From NCBI GenBank assembly GCA_004431415.1, contig QPMI01000562.1:1-64000 (forward strand): a stretch of DNA of 64,000 nt, in the 5' to 3' direction. A program made the position numbers and the translations under genes. The notes beneath the pieces are model-generated. The model did no database searches. It was given only the letters and a program-made list of their open reading frames with translations, and was not told the origin of the DNA. This document shows, in pieces, positions 35,480 to 47,100 of this stretch (its first letter is position 1; each line of letters begins with the position of its first letter). The stretch comes from Cyanophora paradoxa (taxonomy: Eukaryota; Glaucocystophyceae; Cyanophorales; Cyanophoraceae).

Positions 35480-36812
35480 ATATTAATGCGGCGGCCGTCG
35501 CCGGGGCGAGCGCGCGGGCAGGCGGGGGGCGGCGGGGGTGGGGCCGGGCGCACCTCGGGAGGGCGGCGTTGGCGGCGATCTCGCGGAGGCCGGCGAGGCG
35601 GTACTGCGCCTCCCGGAAGAACACCAGCACCTGCAGGGGCGCGGCGCGGCGCGGCGCGGCGCGGCGGGGCGGGCGCGGCGCGGCGCGGCGGGGCGGGCGG
35701 CCGTCAGCTGCAGCCCCGCGCGGGCGGCGGGTGGGGCGGGGGCCGGGGCCGTGGGCGCACGGTGCCGCGGAGGGCGGCCTGGAGGAGGGCGCGCAGCTCG
35801 GCCTCCGCCACGTCCTCCACCGCCGGCAGCGCGGTGCCCCCGTCCACTGCCCCCCCGAATGAGCCCCGCACCTAATAAGCCCCCCACGGGAAGCCGGGAA
35901 CAGAGGGGTTTGGAGGTGGGGGGTTGGGGAGGGGGAGGTGTGGGGGTAGATGTGGCATCATGTGGGTGGGTGGCTGGGTGTTTTTGGTCTTTTTGGGGTG
36001 TGTGTGGGAGGGGGCGAGAGGGAGAGGGCTGGCCATGGGCGGACCGGTCGGGAATGTGGGGAGGCGCTCCTTGTCCCACACGATGAGGATCTTCCTGCGG
36101 CGTGCGGGGTTGAAGGCGGGCGAGAGGGGGCTGGGGGCCCGGGGGGGCGGGGGGGGGGGGGGGGGGAGGGGGGAAGGGCCGGACAGGAAATCCTCAGGAG
36201 GGCTGGGCTCGCCTGCGGGATTGGGCGGCGAACACGAGCTCCCGAAGTGCGGCCTTGTTCGCGAAGTCGCCTGCCACGGGGGTACGCGCGCGTGAGGGCG
36301 GGGCCGGGCCGGGCGGGGGCCGCCGGGCCGCGCACGGGAGGAGAGCAAGAGGGCGAAGCAGCGCGCCGTCTGAAGAAGGGCGCGGGGCGGTGAGCCCGGG
36401 GAACGAGCGCAGGGATCCGGCCGCGGTGCTGGGGCGGCCGGCACCTGGATGGCCGGCTTGGACTTGGCCGGGTCCCCTTGCCCCCCGAGGGCGATGCGCG
36501 CGCGCGGCCGCATCGCCTCCAGCTGCGGCGCGCGGGTGCGCATCGGAGGGGCGCGGCTCGGCGTGGCGCGGCGTCGAACGGCGCGGGGACGGGCGCGGGG
36601 CGGGGTGCACCTCGGAGCGCAGGGCGCGGGCAAGGTCAACGTTGTGAGGTCCCTGCGGGCAGAGGTACAAGTCCACAGGAGCGGCCGCTGCCCCGCGATC
36701 AGCGCACGGCTGCAGCTGCGCACGACGCGCGCCGGTCGAACTCACCGAGAGCGGGCGGCGCCGCAGCGCCCACGATCAGCTGCTCGTCTTGAAGCGAAGC
36801 GCGGTTACCCAT
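35480..36812 (-). CDS. Unrecognised multi-exon host gene with N-myristoylation-type start
   Basis: ATG at 36,812 gives MGNRASLQDEQLIVG, in which Gly2 and Ser6 fit an N-myristoylation signal. Plausible exons follow in order: DLYLCPQGPHNVDLARALRSE (about 36,620-36,680), DPAKSKPAIQVP (about 36,450), GDFANKAALRELVF (about 36,210-36,270), RKILIVWDKERLP (about 36,060-36,100), VEDVAEAELRALLQAAL (about 35,770-35,830) and VLVFFREAQYRLAGLREIAA (about 35,560-35,640). These are separated by C-rich introns with GTGCGCC or GC-type donors. The 3' end may extend to about 35,260. The family is not recognised. Confidence 0.5.
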
Positions 36813-37777
36813 GACGAGCTCGTCCTCCCCCGTACGTGGACTTGTATCTTGCAGAAACGTTAACCTTCTCCTGTGTATCGTCGCTTCTTCCTTCTTGCAG
36901 GGCTTGTTGCGTCGCTTCACGTCTGATCCGGTCTGCTAGCGCTGCTCCCTTCACTTGCAGAGGCGCACAGCTCGTTTTTGACACTCGCGTACTCGCAGCG
37001 ACCAGCGATCGTGCTGCTAGCCGGGCGGCGGGTCAGGAGCGATCGCACGGAGCGATCGTTTACTGCGACCGCACGGAGCGATCGTTTATAATTACGTACG
37101 TAGCTGAAATCGCAATCGCAGCGTCTTCGGGCTTAGCTAACGTCGATTGCCGACGCGGGCGGGGCGCGAGCCGCGCGAATCGAGATGCGATCGCCGAGAC
37201 TCCCGCGGGGCTCCCAAAGAGCACGCGCCTCGGTCTTGCTCGCTGACGAGACAATCAGGGGCTGTTTGCTGCGCGTCTCGATGCTAAGCTTATGCGTTGT
37301 ACATGTCTGCCGTGCACTGCGGCACGAGCTCGAGGGCGTTGATGGAGAGTTGGTTGGCCTGCAGCTGCGGGGGGATACACGGTATTCGAATTCGCTGCGT
37401 AGGTCGCCGGCAGTTGCAAGTCGACGTCGACGTCGCACGTGCATACGCGCATGCGCATTATGTGCAGCCGTAAATTGCACGGCGACGTATGACACAAAAA
37501 AGAATACAAGTACAGGCCCTACTACAGGGGGAGCTGGGCACGATACTGCAGCTGCGTACGCGGCGCGGCGCGCGCACAGTTCTAAAATACAGGGCCATGC
37601 ATTTGGCCAAAGAGCGCGCCGCGGCGCCGGCGCTACAGGCTGCAGCTTGCTCGCGCTGGCCAAGTCGGGCGCTGGCGGCCCACTGGGGCACGCAGGCGCG
37701 CCGGCCGGCGGTGGCCATGGCGCAGGCCATCGATATCAATACAGCCGCCCCGGCCGCCGGGCGCCGCGGCCGACCGC
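36813..37777. other. Host intergenic region with a 19-bp direct repeat
   Basis: No supportable gene. The unit CGCACGGAGCGATCGTTTA occurs at 37,044-37,062 and 37,070-37,088. GTCGAC repeats and CGCATGCGC-type palindromes occur near 37,420-37,460. The region probably includes the promoter of the gene to the left. Confidence 0.45.
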
Positions 37778-38847
37778 CTACGTGAACGAAGGCGCGCCGG
37801 GGCCGGGCCCGGCGTTCGCGGCGGCGTTCGCGAACATGCGCGAGAGGAGCCCGCTCACCTCCTGCGGCCGCGAGACGGAGAGTCAGCGTCGAAGTGGGCA
37901 GCCGGGGCAGGGAGGGGCGGGGGGGGGGACGAGGTAGGGCGGGGCGGGGCGGGGCGGGGCGCCCGGTGGATGGGGCGGGGCCGGGCGGGGCCGGGCGGGG
38001 CGGGAAAGAGAAAGATGGATATGAAGGACGGCGGCGCGCGGCGCGCACCACGTCCGCCTTCTCGCTGATTTCGTCGTTTATGCGATCTCGGCACGGCGGG
38101 CAGTAGTCTGGAAAGAGGGGTGATCAGCTGACTGTGCTCGACAAGACAGAACGGAGCAGCGCGTACACTCGTGGCGGCTGACGCGCCGCACCATCCCGCG
38201 GCCGTCTACGTAGGCCTCGTACGCCTCCTCCCTGTGCGGCCGCTGGTCCGCGCACTCGCAGCAGCTGCGCGGACGCTTCAGGCGACGGAGCGCGGCCACG
38301 GCGCTGCCCCGCCCCCGCGGCCGGGCCCGCTCACAGCTTGACGCGCTCGACGAGGGCGCAGGTCCTGTGCCCAGCAGCTGCCGGCGCCGACGCCGCTCTG
38401 GTCAGTACTAGTACCAGCGCGTGGCATCGCAAGGCGCCCGCGGCCGGCGCGAACCACACAAGAAAGAGACTACATGGAACGCGATCTCTTCGGGGAACAC
38501 CTCCGAAAGCACTCGAGCGATCTCCTGCGCGGCGTAAACGCAGCGCAAATCGCAAGCCAGGACAGCTAGGCGCTCGCCTTGTGCATTGGGGGCATCGAAA
38601 TGCCGTCGGTCGTTCTCATCGCGCGGTACGCCTTCAGCGCATCCTGTGGAAGAGATTTAGCAGAGCTGCACGTGCTCGACCCCAGGCGCCATGCGCCCCG
38701 CTCTGCGCTGCGCACCGTGAGCTTGCTACGGCTGTGCAAACACGCGTCGCAAGAACGCCCGTCCCATTGGCGTCCGAACACGCTCTTCATCCGGGCCGGG
38801 TCGTACGTCCTGAAACAGTACCTACACTGAACGCTGCGCGGAGCCAT
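37778..38847 (-). CDS. Cysteine-rich zinc-binding protein, multi-exon
   Basis: ATG 38,847: exon 1 encodes a treble-clef-like segment, VQCRYCFRTYDPARMKSVFG...SCDACLHSRSK (CxxC...CxxC). After an intron, an exon reads DENDRRHFDAPNAQGERLAV then CDLRCVYAAQEIARVLSEVF (about 38,470-38,640). Later exons carry a second cysteine group (SCCECADQRPHREEAYEAY ... HECTRCS, about 38,160-38,270; CPPCRDRINDEISEKADVV, about 38,050-38,100). The C-terminus, GLLSRMFANAAANAG, ends at 37,778. At least two zinc sites are likely. The family is not identified. Introns show the CTGAC-type branch sequence seen in neighbouring genes. Confidence 0.55.
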
Positions 38848-39537
38848 CTTTCCTCCGCGGATATCGCGCTGAGCTGTCGTCCCTTGCGCTGCTGCTGCTA
38901 TCGTTCCTTGCGCTGCTCGCACTACTGATGCTATCCACGGCCTACCCCCCTCGCCAAGGCTTGTCCTGGCTTGAGGCCCCACCACCGGCGCTCGCCTACG
39001 CTCTTTAGCGAAGCTCGTTTGTCTGGGACGTCGTGGTCTATGCACTCACTGGTGTCGCGAGCTTGGCCCGCAGTGGAAACGACGGCGCCGTGCGGGACTG
39101 GCGTAAGACTAGTACTGGCCTAAGTCCTTTGCTGCGAAATCGGGCCGGGGAGAAGAAACGGGATCTAAAAAGGAAATCGATGGCCTCGCGCGGTCCAGAG
39201 ACGCCTCCCGCTCCCCGAAACGAGAAGGGAGTCCAGAGGAAGCAGGAGACCGCAGCTAACGGCGGGAGTCGCCCGGGAGCCCGGAATGGGCAACGAAAAC
39301 GGCCTTAAGAAGTGAATGAACGCTCGGATGGTAACATGGGCCCACGCGGACAGCGGCGCACGGATGGGGCGCGGGGGATCGCTTAAATGGGCAAGGGAAG
39401 CGCCCCCATCTCTGCACCCAGGCCTGATCGGATGCGCGAAGCTAAACCAACTCCTCGAGCCCGCTGCGATCCGCGTGCAGGCAGCGCCCGGGAGCAAAAG
39501 AGGCGGTTGACAATGGGCACATACTGTACATCAAGAG
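38848..39537. other. Host intergenic region
   Basis: About 690 bp between the zinc-protein start and the SmD2 stop. There is a short repeated TTCCTTGCGCTGCT motif near 38,880-38,920, probably part of the upstream region of the zinc-protein gene. No gene seen. Confidence 0.45.
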
Positions 39538-40026
39538 TTACTTGGGGTTTCGGAGGATAAGAATGACGGAGTCTCCACGCAAGAACATCTTGCTGATGAA
39601 GCGATCCCTGTTGACGGGCTTCGACTTCTTGCCCTTGCCCGAGCGCGGGACCTCCGTCCACATCTCCTTCACGTTCTCCAGGACCATGTTGAAGTGCCGG
39701 TCGAACGCCTTCACTCGTGCGAGCAGCTTCTTGTTGTTTCTACAGTTGATGAGCACCTGCGTGTTGTTCTTGACCGACTGCGTGAGCACCGACATCGGGC
39801 CTTTCGCGAACTCCTCCTCCTCATTCTTCTCCGGCTGCTCACGCGGCACATTCGAAAGCGAAAACAGGTCAGGCGGAGCTAAGCGTGGCGAGGACGGCGG
39901 CGCCGACCTTCGGTTCCTCTGGCTTGCGACTGCCGGGCGGAGGCGGGGGAAGGGAGCACGACACATGTTAGTGGCGCGTGCGCGGAGAGGCTGGGGGCCG
40001 ATCTGCTCGTGGCGGGCGAACCTCAT
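39538..40026 (-). CDS. SNRPD2: Spliceosomal Sm protein D2
   Basis: The last exon (39,538 to about 39,835) encodes nearly the whole Sm fold: [58 protein letters not shown], then [20 protein letters not shown] and [12 protein letters not shown]. It is extremely similar to animal and plant SmD2, a core component of U1, U2, U4 and U5 snRNPs assembled as a D1-D2 heterodimer in a heptameric ring. Upstream, a small exon with [14 protein letters not shown] probably supplies the N-terminus across an intron ending near 39,836. The exact start is uncertain; a Met at 40,026 opens a continuous frame but probably reads through the intron. Confidence 0.93.
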   Translation of the reverse strand: MRFARHEQIGPQPLRARATNMCRAPFPRLRPAVASQRNRRSAPPSSPRLAPPDLFSLSNVPREQPEKNEEEEFAKGPMSVLTQSVKNNTQVLINCRNNKKLLARVKAFDRHFNMVLENVKEMWTEVPRSGKGKKSKPVNRDRFISKMFLRGDSVILILRNPK

Positions 40027-40419
40027 TTTCGCTGTCTGTACTGGGCTTTAGGGGTACGAGAGCAAAAGCGCGTTCGGCCGGCTTGCGATGTCTTCGATTC
40101 CCGGTGCGCCGCAGACGATTGCTTAAAGCACCTGGGGCCTTTCTAGAGCCTGGGCGTCCGGGTCCCGGTGCAGCCGCGAGGCGTCGCGAGGTGCCGCGTT
40201 GGAGGACAGCAGGCCCGACAGCGCGAGGAGCTAGCCGAAGTGAATCGCGCCACAGCACCGAGGCTCCGCGCAGCGGAGGCGCCTACCGCGCGGCGCACGC
40301 CAAAATGAGCGGCGGACGCGCCGGATTGCCGCCGCGCGCATCCTGCCCGCAACACTAGATCTTCTGCTCTCGGGAGATGGCTGTTTATCTCCCCGCGGCC
40401 CTCCATTCGCCGCATCTGA

Positions 40420-40848
40420 TTGCGCACGACCATCTTCCACCCGCCGGCGCTAGCGTTGGGCTGCGCGCTTTGGGGTGTGTGCAGTTACTTATCTCCGCCG
40501 CTCGCAGAGCTCGAAATCGCCGACAAGTGGGATGCCGCGCTCGAGCGGCAGATCAAGAGCACTGGTGCGTCCGGCCTGCAGTCGTCGGCGCCGGGCTCTG
40601 TTTGATTCCGCGCCGCAGCCTTCGGAGTCCTAGTCGGCGGGTTCTTCGGCTTCGTTCTCGCCCGTACCGGGTCCGGCCGCGCCGCGTTCGCCGCATTCGG
40701 CGCTGGCACTGGTGCGTTGCCGCCGCAGCCGCGCACGCCCTACTCCAGGGGCTCACGCCCGCGCCCCGGCCGCGCAGGCTTCGGCCACGCGTACCGGGAT
40801 ACCCAGCTGGACTTCGAGAAGCTGAACCGCGCCGCGCAGAAGTCCTAG
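40420..40848 (+). CDS. MIC10: MICOS complex subunit Mic10
   Basis: A small inner-mitochondrial-membrane protein that oligomerises to bend crista junctions. Visible exons: 40,508-40,564 (ELEIADKWDAALERQIKST), 40,619-40,711 (FGVLVGGFFGFVLARTGSG, then RAAFAAFGAGT) and 40,778-40,848 (GFGHAYRDTQLDFEKL...). They join in frame across 54-nt and 66-nt introns with GTGCG donors. The product shows the two hairpin membrane segments with glycine-rich GxxxG-type motifs and the final AYRDCQxDF-like motif of the family. The first exon and start codon are uncertain (a Met at 40,420 is in frame). It is convergent with the channel gene, with 266 bp between stops. Confidence 0.85.
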
Positions 40849-41114
40849 ATCTAGAGATCGAATTGTTTGCCCCTGGTGCTCCTAGCGCTCCAGCCCCAGT
40901 CCGTCCCGTGTATCTCGTCCCCTAGCCCCGCGTAGGATCAGTCTAAACGAAAAACAGTCGAATCTTATAGCGTTGATTTGAAACAAATTCTGCATATTAT
41001 CTTATAATCAGCGTGGGCGGGCCCACATCGACCTCCTACGCTTGAGAGACTACACGCTCTGTCTGCACCAGAGAGAAGGAAGCGAAAAAAAAAGAGGGAG
41101 GATGCTGGCGCGTC

Positions 41115-44100
41115 TCAGAGGGCCAGGGGCCGGGGCCACTCCAGATTGGCGTCGGCGGCGGGTACCGGCCGCTCCGCCATCGCGACGACCGGCGGCGCCG
41201 CGAGCTGCGGCTCGTCGCGTACCCCCCCGGAGTAGGCGTCGGGGGGCAGGACGACGTTGCCGGCGAGGGCGGCGCCGGGGCGGGCGCGGCGGGAGCCGGC
41301 GAGGCCGGGGGCGGCCTGCGGGGGCGGGGGCGGCTGCGGGCCGCGCTTGAGGGAGGCGTCCCCGCCTGCGAGTTGAGCCGCGCCGCCACCTGCCGGTGGT
41401 GCCTGCGCCACGGCCGTCACGCGGGGGTTACGCGATACGGAGAAGGGGCGGGCGAGGCGGCACCTCAGCATCGCCACGACGTCGAGGGGCGCATCGGCCG
41501 CCGCCGCCGCTGGCGCCGCGGCCGGCGCTGGGGGCGGGGCGGGGACGGGGATCGGGCGGGGGCGGCCTCGGCGGGAGGGAGCGGGGCCGGGGCGGGCGAG
41601 GCCGGGGCGGCGGGGGCGGCGGGAGCGGGGCCCGGGACGGGCTTGGCGGGCCAGGAGCTGGGGAGGGCCGCCGCCTCTGGGGCGAGGAACTTCTGGGAGG
41701 AGATGGCGGCGGGCGGGGCCCGGAGGGACCCCCCCGCAGGCTTGCCCGGCGACGCCCCCGGGCCGGGGCCGGGGCCGGGCCGGGGCCGGGGCGGGGGCCG
41801 GGGCCGGGGCGGGGCGGTGTGGGCGGGGGCCTTGGGGAGGAAGAGGTGCTGGAGGGCGGAGCGGGCGAGGATGGCCATCACCTCGGGCTGCACGCAGGCC
41901 GGGGTCACGCGGCGGCACGGCACGGCGGGGCGGGGCCGGGGCCGGGGCGGGGGCGCACGACGCGCTCGGGGGCACGTTGGCGAGGACGAGGCGCAGCTCC
42001 TCCTCCAGCGCCAGCTCCGCGTCCTCCACCTGCCCGGCGGCGTCGGCGCCCCGCCCGCCCCGGACCGGACCCGAGCGAGGCGGCGGGGCCGGCACCTTCA
42101 TGCCGGCCTTCTCGCGGGCGGCGCGCGCCGTCGCCTTCTCCCGGTGCGTCGCCAGCCGCACCGCCACCTGCGCTCCCGCGTCAGGCGCAGCCGCGGAGCG
42201 GGGCGGGGGCGGGGCGGGGCGCGCCTCGAGGCCCTTGGGGTCCTTCTTGCGGGCGACGTAGCCCCGCCAGCACTTCTGGAGCATCGTCGCCGCGTACACG
42301 ATGTTCATGGGCGGCCGCTCCATCCAGCCCCCGGCCTGCCGGCCGGCTCAGCGGGGCCGGCGCCGGCAGCCCGCGGGGGCGCGCACGCTCTGGAGCTCGG
42401 GGAACTTCTTGGCGTACTCCTCCCAGATGAACTTGTGCAGCGTGTCGGGCAGGCTGGCCCCCCCGGCGTCAGCGGGTCCGGGGGGCGGGGCGGGGCGGGG
42501 GCAGAGCGGGGCGGGGCGCACTCCTCGCCGCGGTCGATGTAGGTCTTGTTGATGAGCGCGAGCAGCGCCTCGATCATGTGCACCTGCCCCCGCCCCCCCG
42601 TCAGCGTTCGCGCGGCAGCGGGGGGCGGGGCGGGGCGGGTCGGGGCGGGGCGGGGCGGGCCTTGTCGTCGATGACGGGGACGTCGAGCTCGCGCATGAAG
42701 GTCACCCGCTCCAGCCGCGTCGCCTCGTGCGCTGCGTGCGCCCCTCGTCGCGCCCCGCGCCGCGCAAGGCGGGCGGAGCGGGCGGGCCGGGGCGCACGGA
42801 TGCCGAGGGGCGGGCCGATCTTGATGAGGAAGCGCGGGAACTGGGTCTGAGCGGAGGGGTTGGGGTCGGCTGGGGCGCGGGGCGGGGGCGGGGCGGGGGC
42901 GCGGACGAAGGCGGGGAGGTAGAAGTGCTCGCGCCGGGTCGGCGTCTTCGCGCCCTTCTTCGCGAACTTCACCCACCGGTCCGCGAACCTGCGGGGGGCG
43001 CGGCGTCAGGCACAGGCGGGCGGGGGGCGAGGGGCCGGCCGGGGGTGCGCGCTTCTTGATCTCGGAGACGGGGATGACCATGTCCGACTGCCGCGTGACG
43101 TCCTTGTACGCGTCCAGCACCTGACGGAGGAGGGTACGCGTGTCGTACGGGGGGGGTGCGGGTTCTCGGCCGGGGAGGGCCGGGGGTACTGCACGCACGA
43201 CGGCAATGAAGAGGTTCAGGAAGATGAAGTTGGAGACGATGATGTACGAGACGAAGAAGATGGCCGCCCTGCGGGGGGGAGCCGATGAGCCCGCGCGGGG
43301 GGCGGGGCGAAGGAGTTGAGCGCACGAGTAGCCCCCGTTCTGGCCGTAGGCGGCCGGGGAGAGGATGACGTCCCACATGATGGCGCCCCAGTTCTGCGGG
43401 GCGCCCGCGTCAGGGCGGGGCGGAATCGGGGCCCGGCGGGAGTCGAGCGCGCGCACGTCTCCGGTGGCCATCTGGAAGAGGGTGAGGATGCCGAAGGGGA
43501 CCGTCTGGAACCCGATGAAGTCGTTGTTCAGGTTCGCCGTCGGCGGCAGCGCCCCGTAGTACGCCATCCCGATGATCGCGTACCCTGCCAGCCGATCTTT
43601 AGCCCGGGGTGGGGGTACGCGCAGGCGGGGGGGGGGGGTACCGTAGATGACGAGGAAGCCGACGATGCCGATGTTGATGAGGGAGGGGAGGGCGAGGGCG
43701 AGGGTGTACGCCAGCCGCTTCAGCGAAACCGAGACCCGCACCAGCCGCAGCGTGTACCCCAGCCGCACGCTGCCCCCGCCCCTCAGCCCGGCGGCGGGGG
43801 GCGGAGGAGAGGGCGGGGCGGGGCGGGGAGGGCACCAGCGGATGGCGCGGATGGAGTTGAGTGCGGAGCGGGAGGCGTAGCGGCGCATGCCGAACTCGAC
43901 GAAGATGCCGAGCGTCGAGCCGAACGCCAGCGCCACGTTCAGCCGGTGCCTGCCCCGGCCCCGCCCCGCCTCAGCGGCCGCCGGGCTGCCTGCGGGTGCG
44001 GGGGCGGGCGGGGCGTGGCGGGGGCCCACCAGGGGTCCTTGAGGTACGCGCGGGGCCCGAAGGCGAGGAGGCCGAGGCCGATCTCGCACCAGAACCAGAA

Positions 44101-47100
44101 CGTGAACGCGATGTTCGTGGCGTCTGGCGGCCCGTGAGCGCGGGCGAGAGGAGGGGGCCGGGGCGCGGGCCCGGGCGCAGCGCACCCATGCTGAACTCGA
44201 GGTTGTCGTCGGCGTCGGCCTGCGAGGCGGGGCGCGGCGCCGTCACGCCCTGCACCGCACCGGGCCGCGCGGGGCGGGGCCGCGCGGGCGGGGCGGGGGC
44301 GGGGCACCTGGACGAGGCAGAGGATGGCGAGGTTGGCGAGGATGAGGACCGCCGCCAGCCACTGCCACGCCTTGCTGCACGGGGCGGCCTCAGCGGGGGG
44401 CGCCGCGGGGCGGGGCGGGGCGGGCCTGAGGAGGACGCGGCGGAGGCGCTCGCGCCAGCCGGTGGGGACCTCCTCGTCGTGCAGGCCGCTCTTCAGGTTC
44501 GTCTGCAGCGTCGCCAGCAGCGTCTCTGCGGGGCGCGTCGGCCGGCGGTGGGGCGGCGGGTCGCGCGGGCGGCGGGGCGCGCACTCTTCCACTGGATCTG
44601 GCCCTCCGTGAGGAACCCGAAGCGGACGGGACCCCCCTCCTCCCCCTCCTCCTCCGCCTGCCCGCCCCGCGTCGGCGCCCGCCGCCGGCGGCGACGCGGG
44701 CGCCGGGGCGGGGCCGCGGGGGCGGGGGGCACCTCGTGGTCGCCGGCGACCTCGGCGGCCTCCTTCATCATGTTGAAGGCGTCCGCCACCTGCCCGGGGG
44801 CGGGCCCCGCGTCGGGCGCCGGCGGGGGAGGGGGCGGGGCCGGCGGGCTTGGCGCACGACGGAGACGAAGACGGAGAGGACGAAGAAGGAGCCGACCACG
44901 ATGTACATCACAAAGTAGACGCCGGCCTGTGGGCGCGCGCTCAGCGCCTCCGCGGCTGGGCGGGGCGGGAGGCAAAGGTGGGCGGCGGCGCGCACCGCCG
45001 TGTTGTTGTTGACCTTGGGGCCGAGGTCGGGCCCGCGGGCGTCCATCACCTACGCGGGGGCCGGCGGCCGGTCAGAGAAGGAAGAAGCCTCTCAGGGGCG
45101 GGAGGGGGCGGGGCGGGCCGCGCCTCGCGCATGAAGTCGGACCAGCCGTCCCTCGTCACCATCCGGAAGAGCACCAGCATCGCTGCGCGCGGGGCTCGAG
45201 CGGCGGAGGCGGCGGCGGCGCGGGGGCCGGCGGGTGCCGGAGCGGGGCGCACCGATGCCGAGGTGGTTGTAGTTGTGGACGGGGTTCTCCCCCCAGACCC
45301 GCTCCTGCACGACCCCGTTCCCGTCCTCGTACGTCCCCACGCACAGCGCCTGCACCCCGCCGGCCCGCGTCAGAGGGGGGAGGGAGGCTGGCGGGGCGGG
45401 GCGGGGCGGGGGCACCCGCTCGAGGACGGCCTCGTCGGAGCACTTGACGAGCTTGCCGGCGAAGAGGCGCACCGAGAGGATCCCGAACACCGCGATCACC
45501 TGCCCGCCCCGGGGCCCGCCCCGCCGGCTCAGCGGGGGCTGGGCGGCCGAGGGGGCGGGGCGGGGGCGGGGCGGGCGGGCCAGCCAGAAGATGATGAGGA
45601 CGCGGGAGATGGTGGGGATGAGGCGGACGAGGGACTTGAGGACGATGCGGAGGCCCCGCAGCCGCTCCACCACCTGCCGCCCCCGCCCCTCACGCCCGCC
45701 CCGCCGGCCGGCGCCCCGGGCCCCGGGCGCGGGCGGACCTTGATGATGCGGAGGGCGCGGAGGGCGCGGAGGGCGCGCACGGAGCGCACGCCGCGCTGGA
45801 AGATCACGTTGTCCACCAGCATCGTCTGCCCCGCGCGCCCCGGGCGCTCGGCTCAGCGCCGGGCGAGCCCCGCGGGGCGGGGCGGGGGCGGGGGCGCACG
45901 ACGATGACGCCGAGGTCGAGGCAGTGGCCCCAGTCCCGCAGCGTCGCCCCGGGGCCCAGCACCAGCCCGTACCCGAGCACCTGCGCGCCGCCCCGGCCGC
46001 CTCGGCCCGGCCCGGGGGCGAGCGGGGCGGGCGGGGCGAGGGGGCGGGCCTTGACGAGGAACTCCTGGGCGAAGACGGCGAGATAGACGCGGTCGAGGCC
46101 GCGCAGCCAGGCGCGCCGCTCCTCCGGCGCGAACGGCGTGTCCAGCGCGATCGTGATCGACGAGAGCAGGATCACCGCCCTGCCCGCCCCGCCCCGCCCG
46201 ATTGGATCGAGGACCCTGTCAGGGCGGGGGGGCGGGGCCGGGCGCACGTCATGAACCACTGGTAGGGGCGCCAGTTGTCCAGCGCCTGCGGGGGCGCCGT
46301 CAGCGGCGGGGCCCCGGCTCGAGGGGGGCGCCTCTCCGGCGCACGATGCAGAAGGTGCAGAGGCCGCCGTCGGGCCGGAAGAGGAAGAGGCTGCGGCCCA
46401 TGCGCCCCACGGCGAGGCGCCGGTCCCGCAGCGCCGCGAGGCGCGCCGCCTCGGGGGAGAGCCCCGCGTACGGGTCCTCCTCCTCCTCCTCCCGCGCCCC
46501 CGCCGCCGGGGCCTCCGCCGCCTCCGCCGCCTTCTTGGCCCTCTCCAGCTCGACCTGGGCCTGCGCGGCCTTGGCCGCCGTCAGGCTCTGCAGGTTCAGG
46601 CTCAGGCCGGGCTTCTTGGCCGGCCCCGAGGGCGCCGTCATGAGGATCGCGGGGGCGTCCGCCCTGGAGGCCGGGGCGGGCGGCTTGCCGCTGGAGCCCC
46701 CGACGGAGGCCGGGGGCGAGGCGGCCGGCACCACGCGCGTGTTGCTGCCGCGCGCCGTCAGCCCGCCCAGCATCGCCTTCAGGCCGCCCAGCGCGCCGCC
46801 GGCGTCGGAGCCGGCGCGGGCCGTGCGGGAGCCGGCGGCGGAGCCGGGGCGGCCCTTCCCGCTGCCGGCGGCCGAGCCCGGGCGCGTCCAGCGGTCCAGC
46901 GCCGACTTCTTGATCTCGGCGATCGTCTTGGGGCCCCGCGCCGTCAGCCCGCCGCCCCCGCCCCGCGCCGTCACGCCGCCGTTGCCGCCGGCGCCGCTCC
47001 GGGCGGTCGCGGGGCCGGAGGCGGCGACGGTGAGGCCGCCGGGGGCGCTGGGGACGTGGTGGACGGCGGGGGGCCCCTCGCGGAACGAGGCGCCCTTGAG

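Noticed and set aside
35080-37940. Many long overlapping open frames rich in Arg, Ala, Pro and Gly
   Set aside because: In DNA this GC-rich, stop codons are rare in all frames. Only frames with recognisable exons and splice-like borders were kept.
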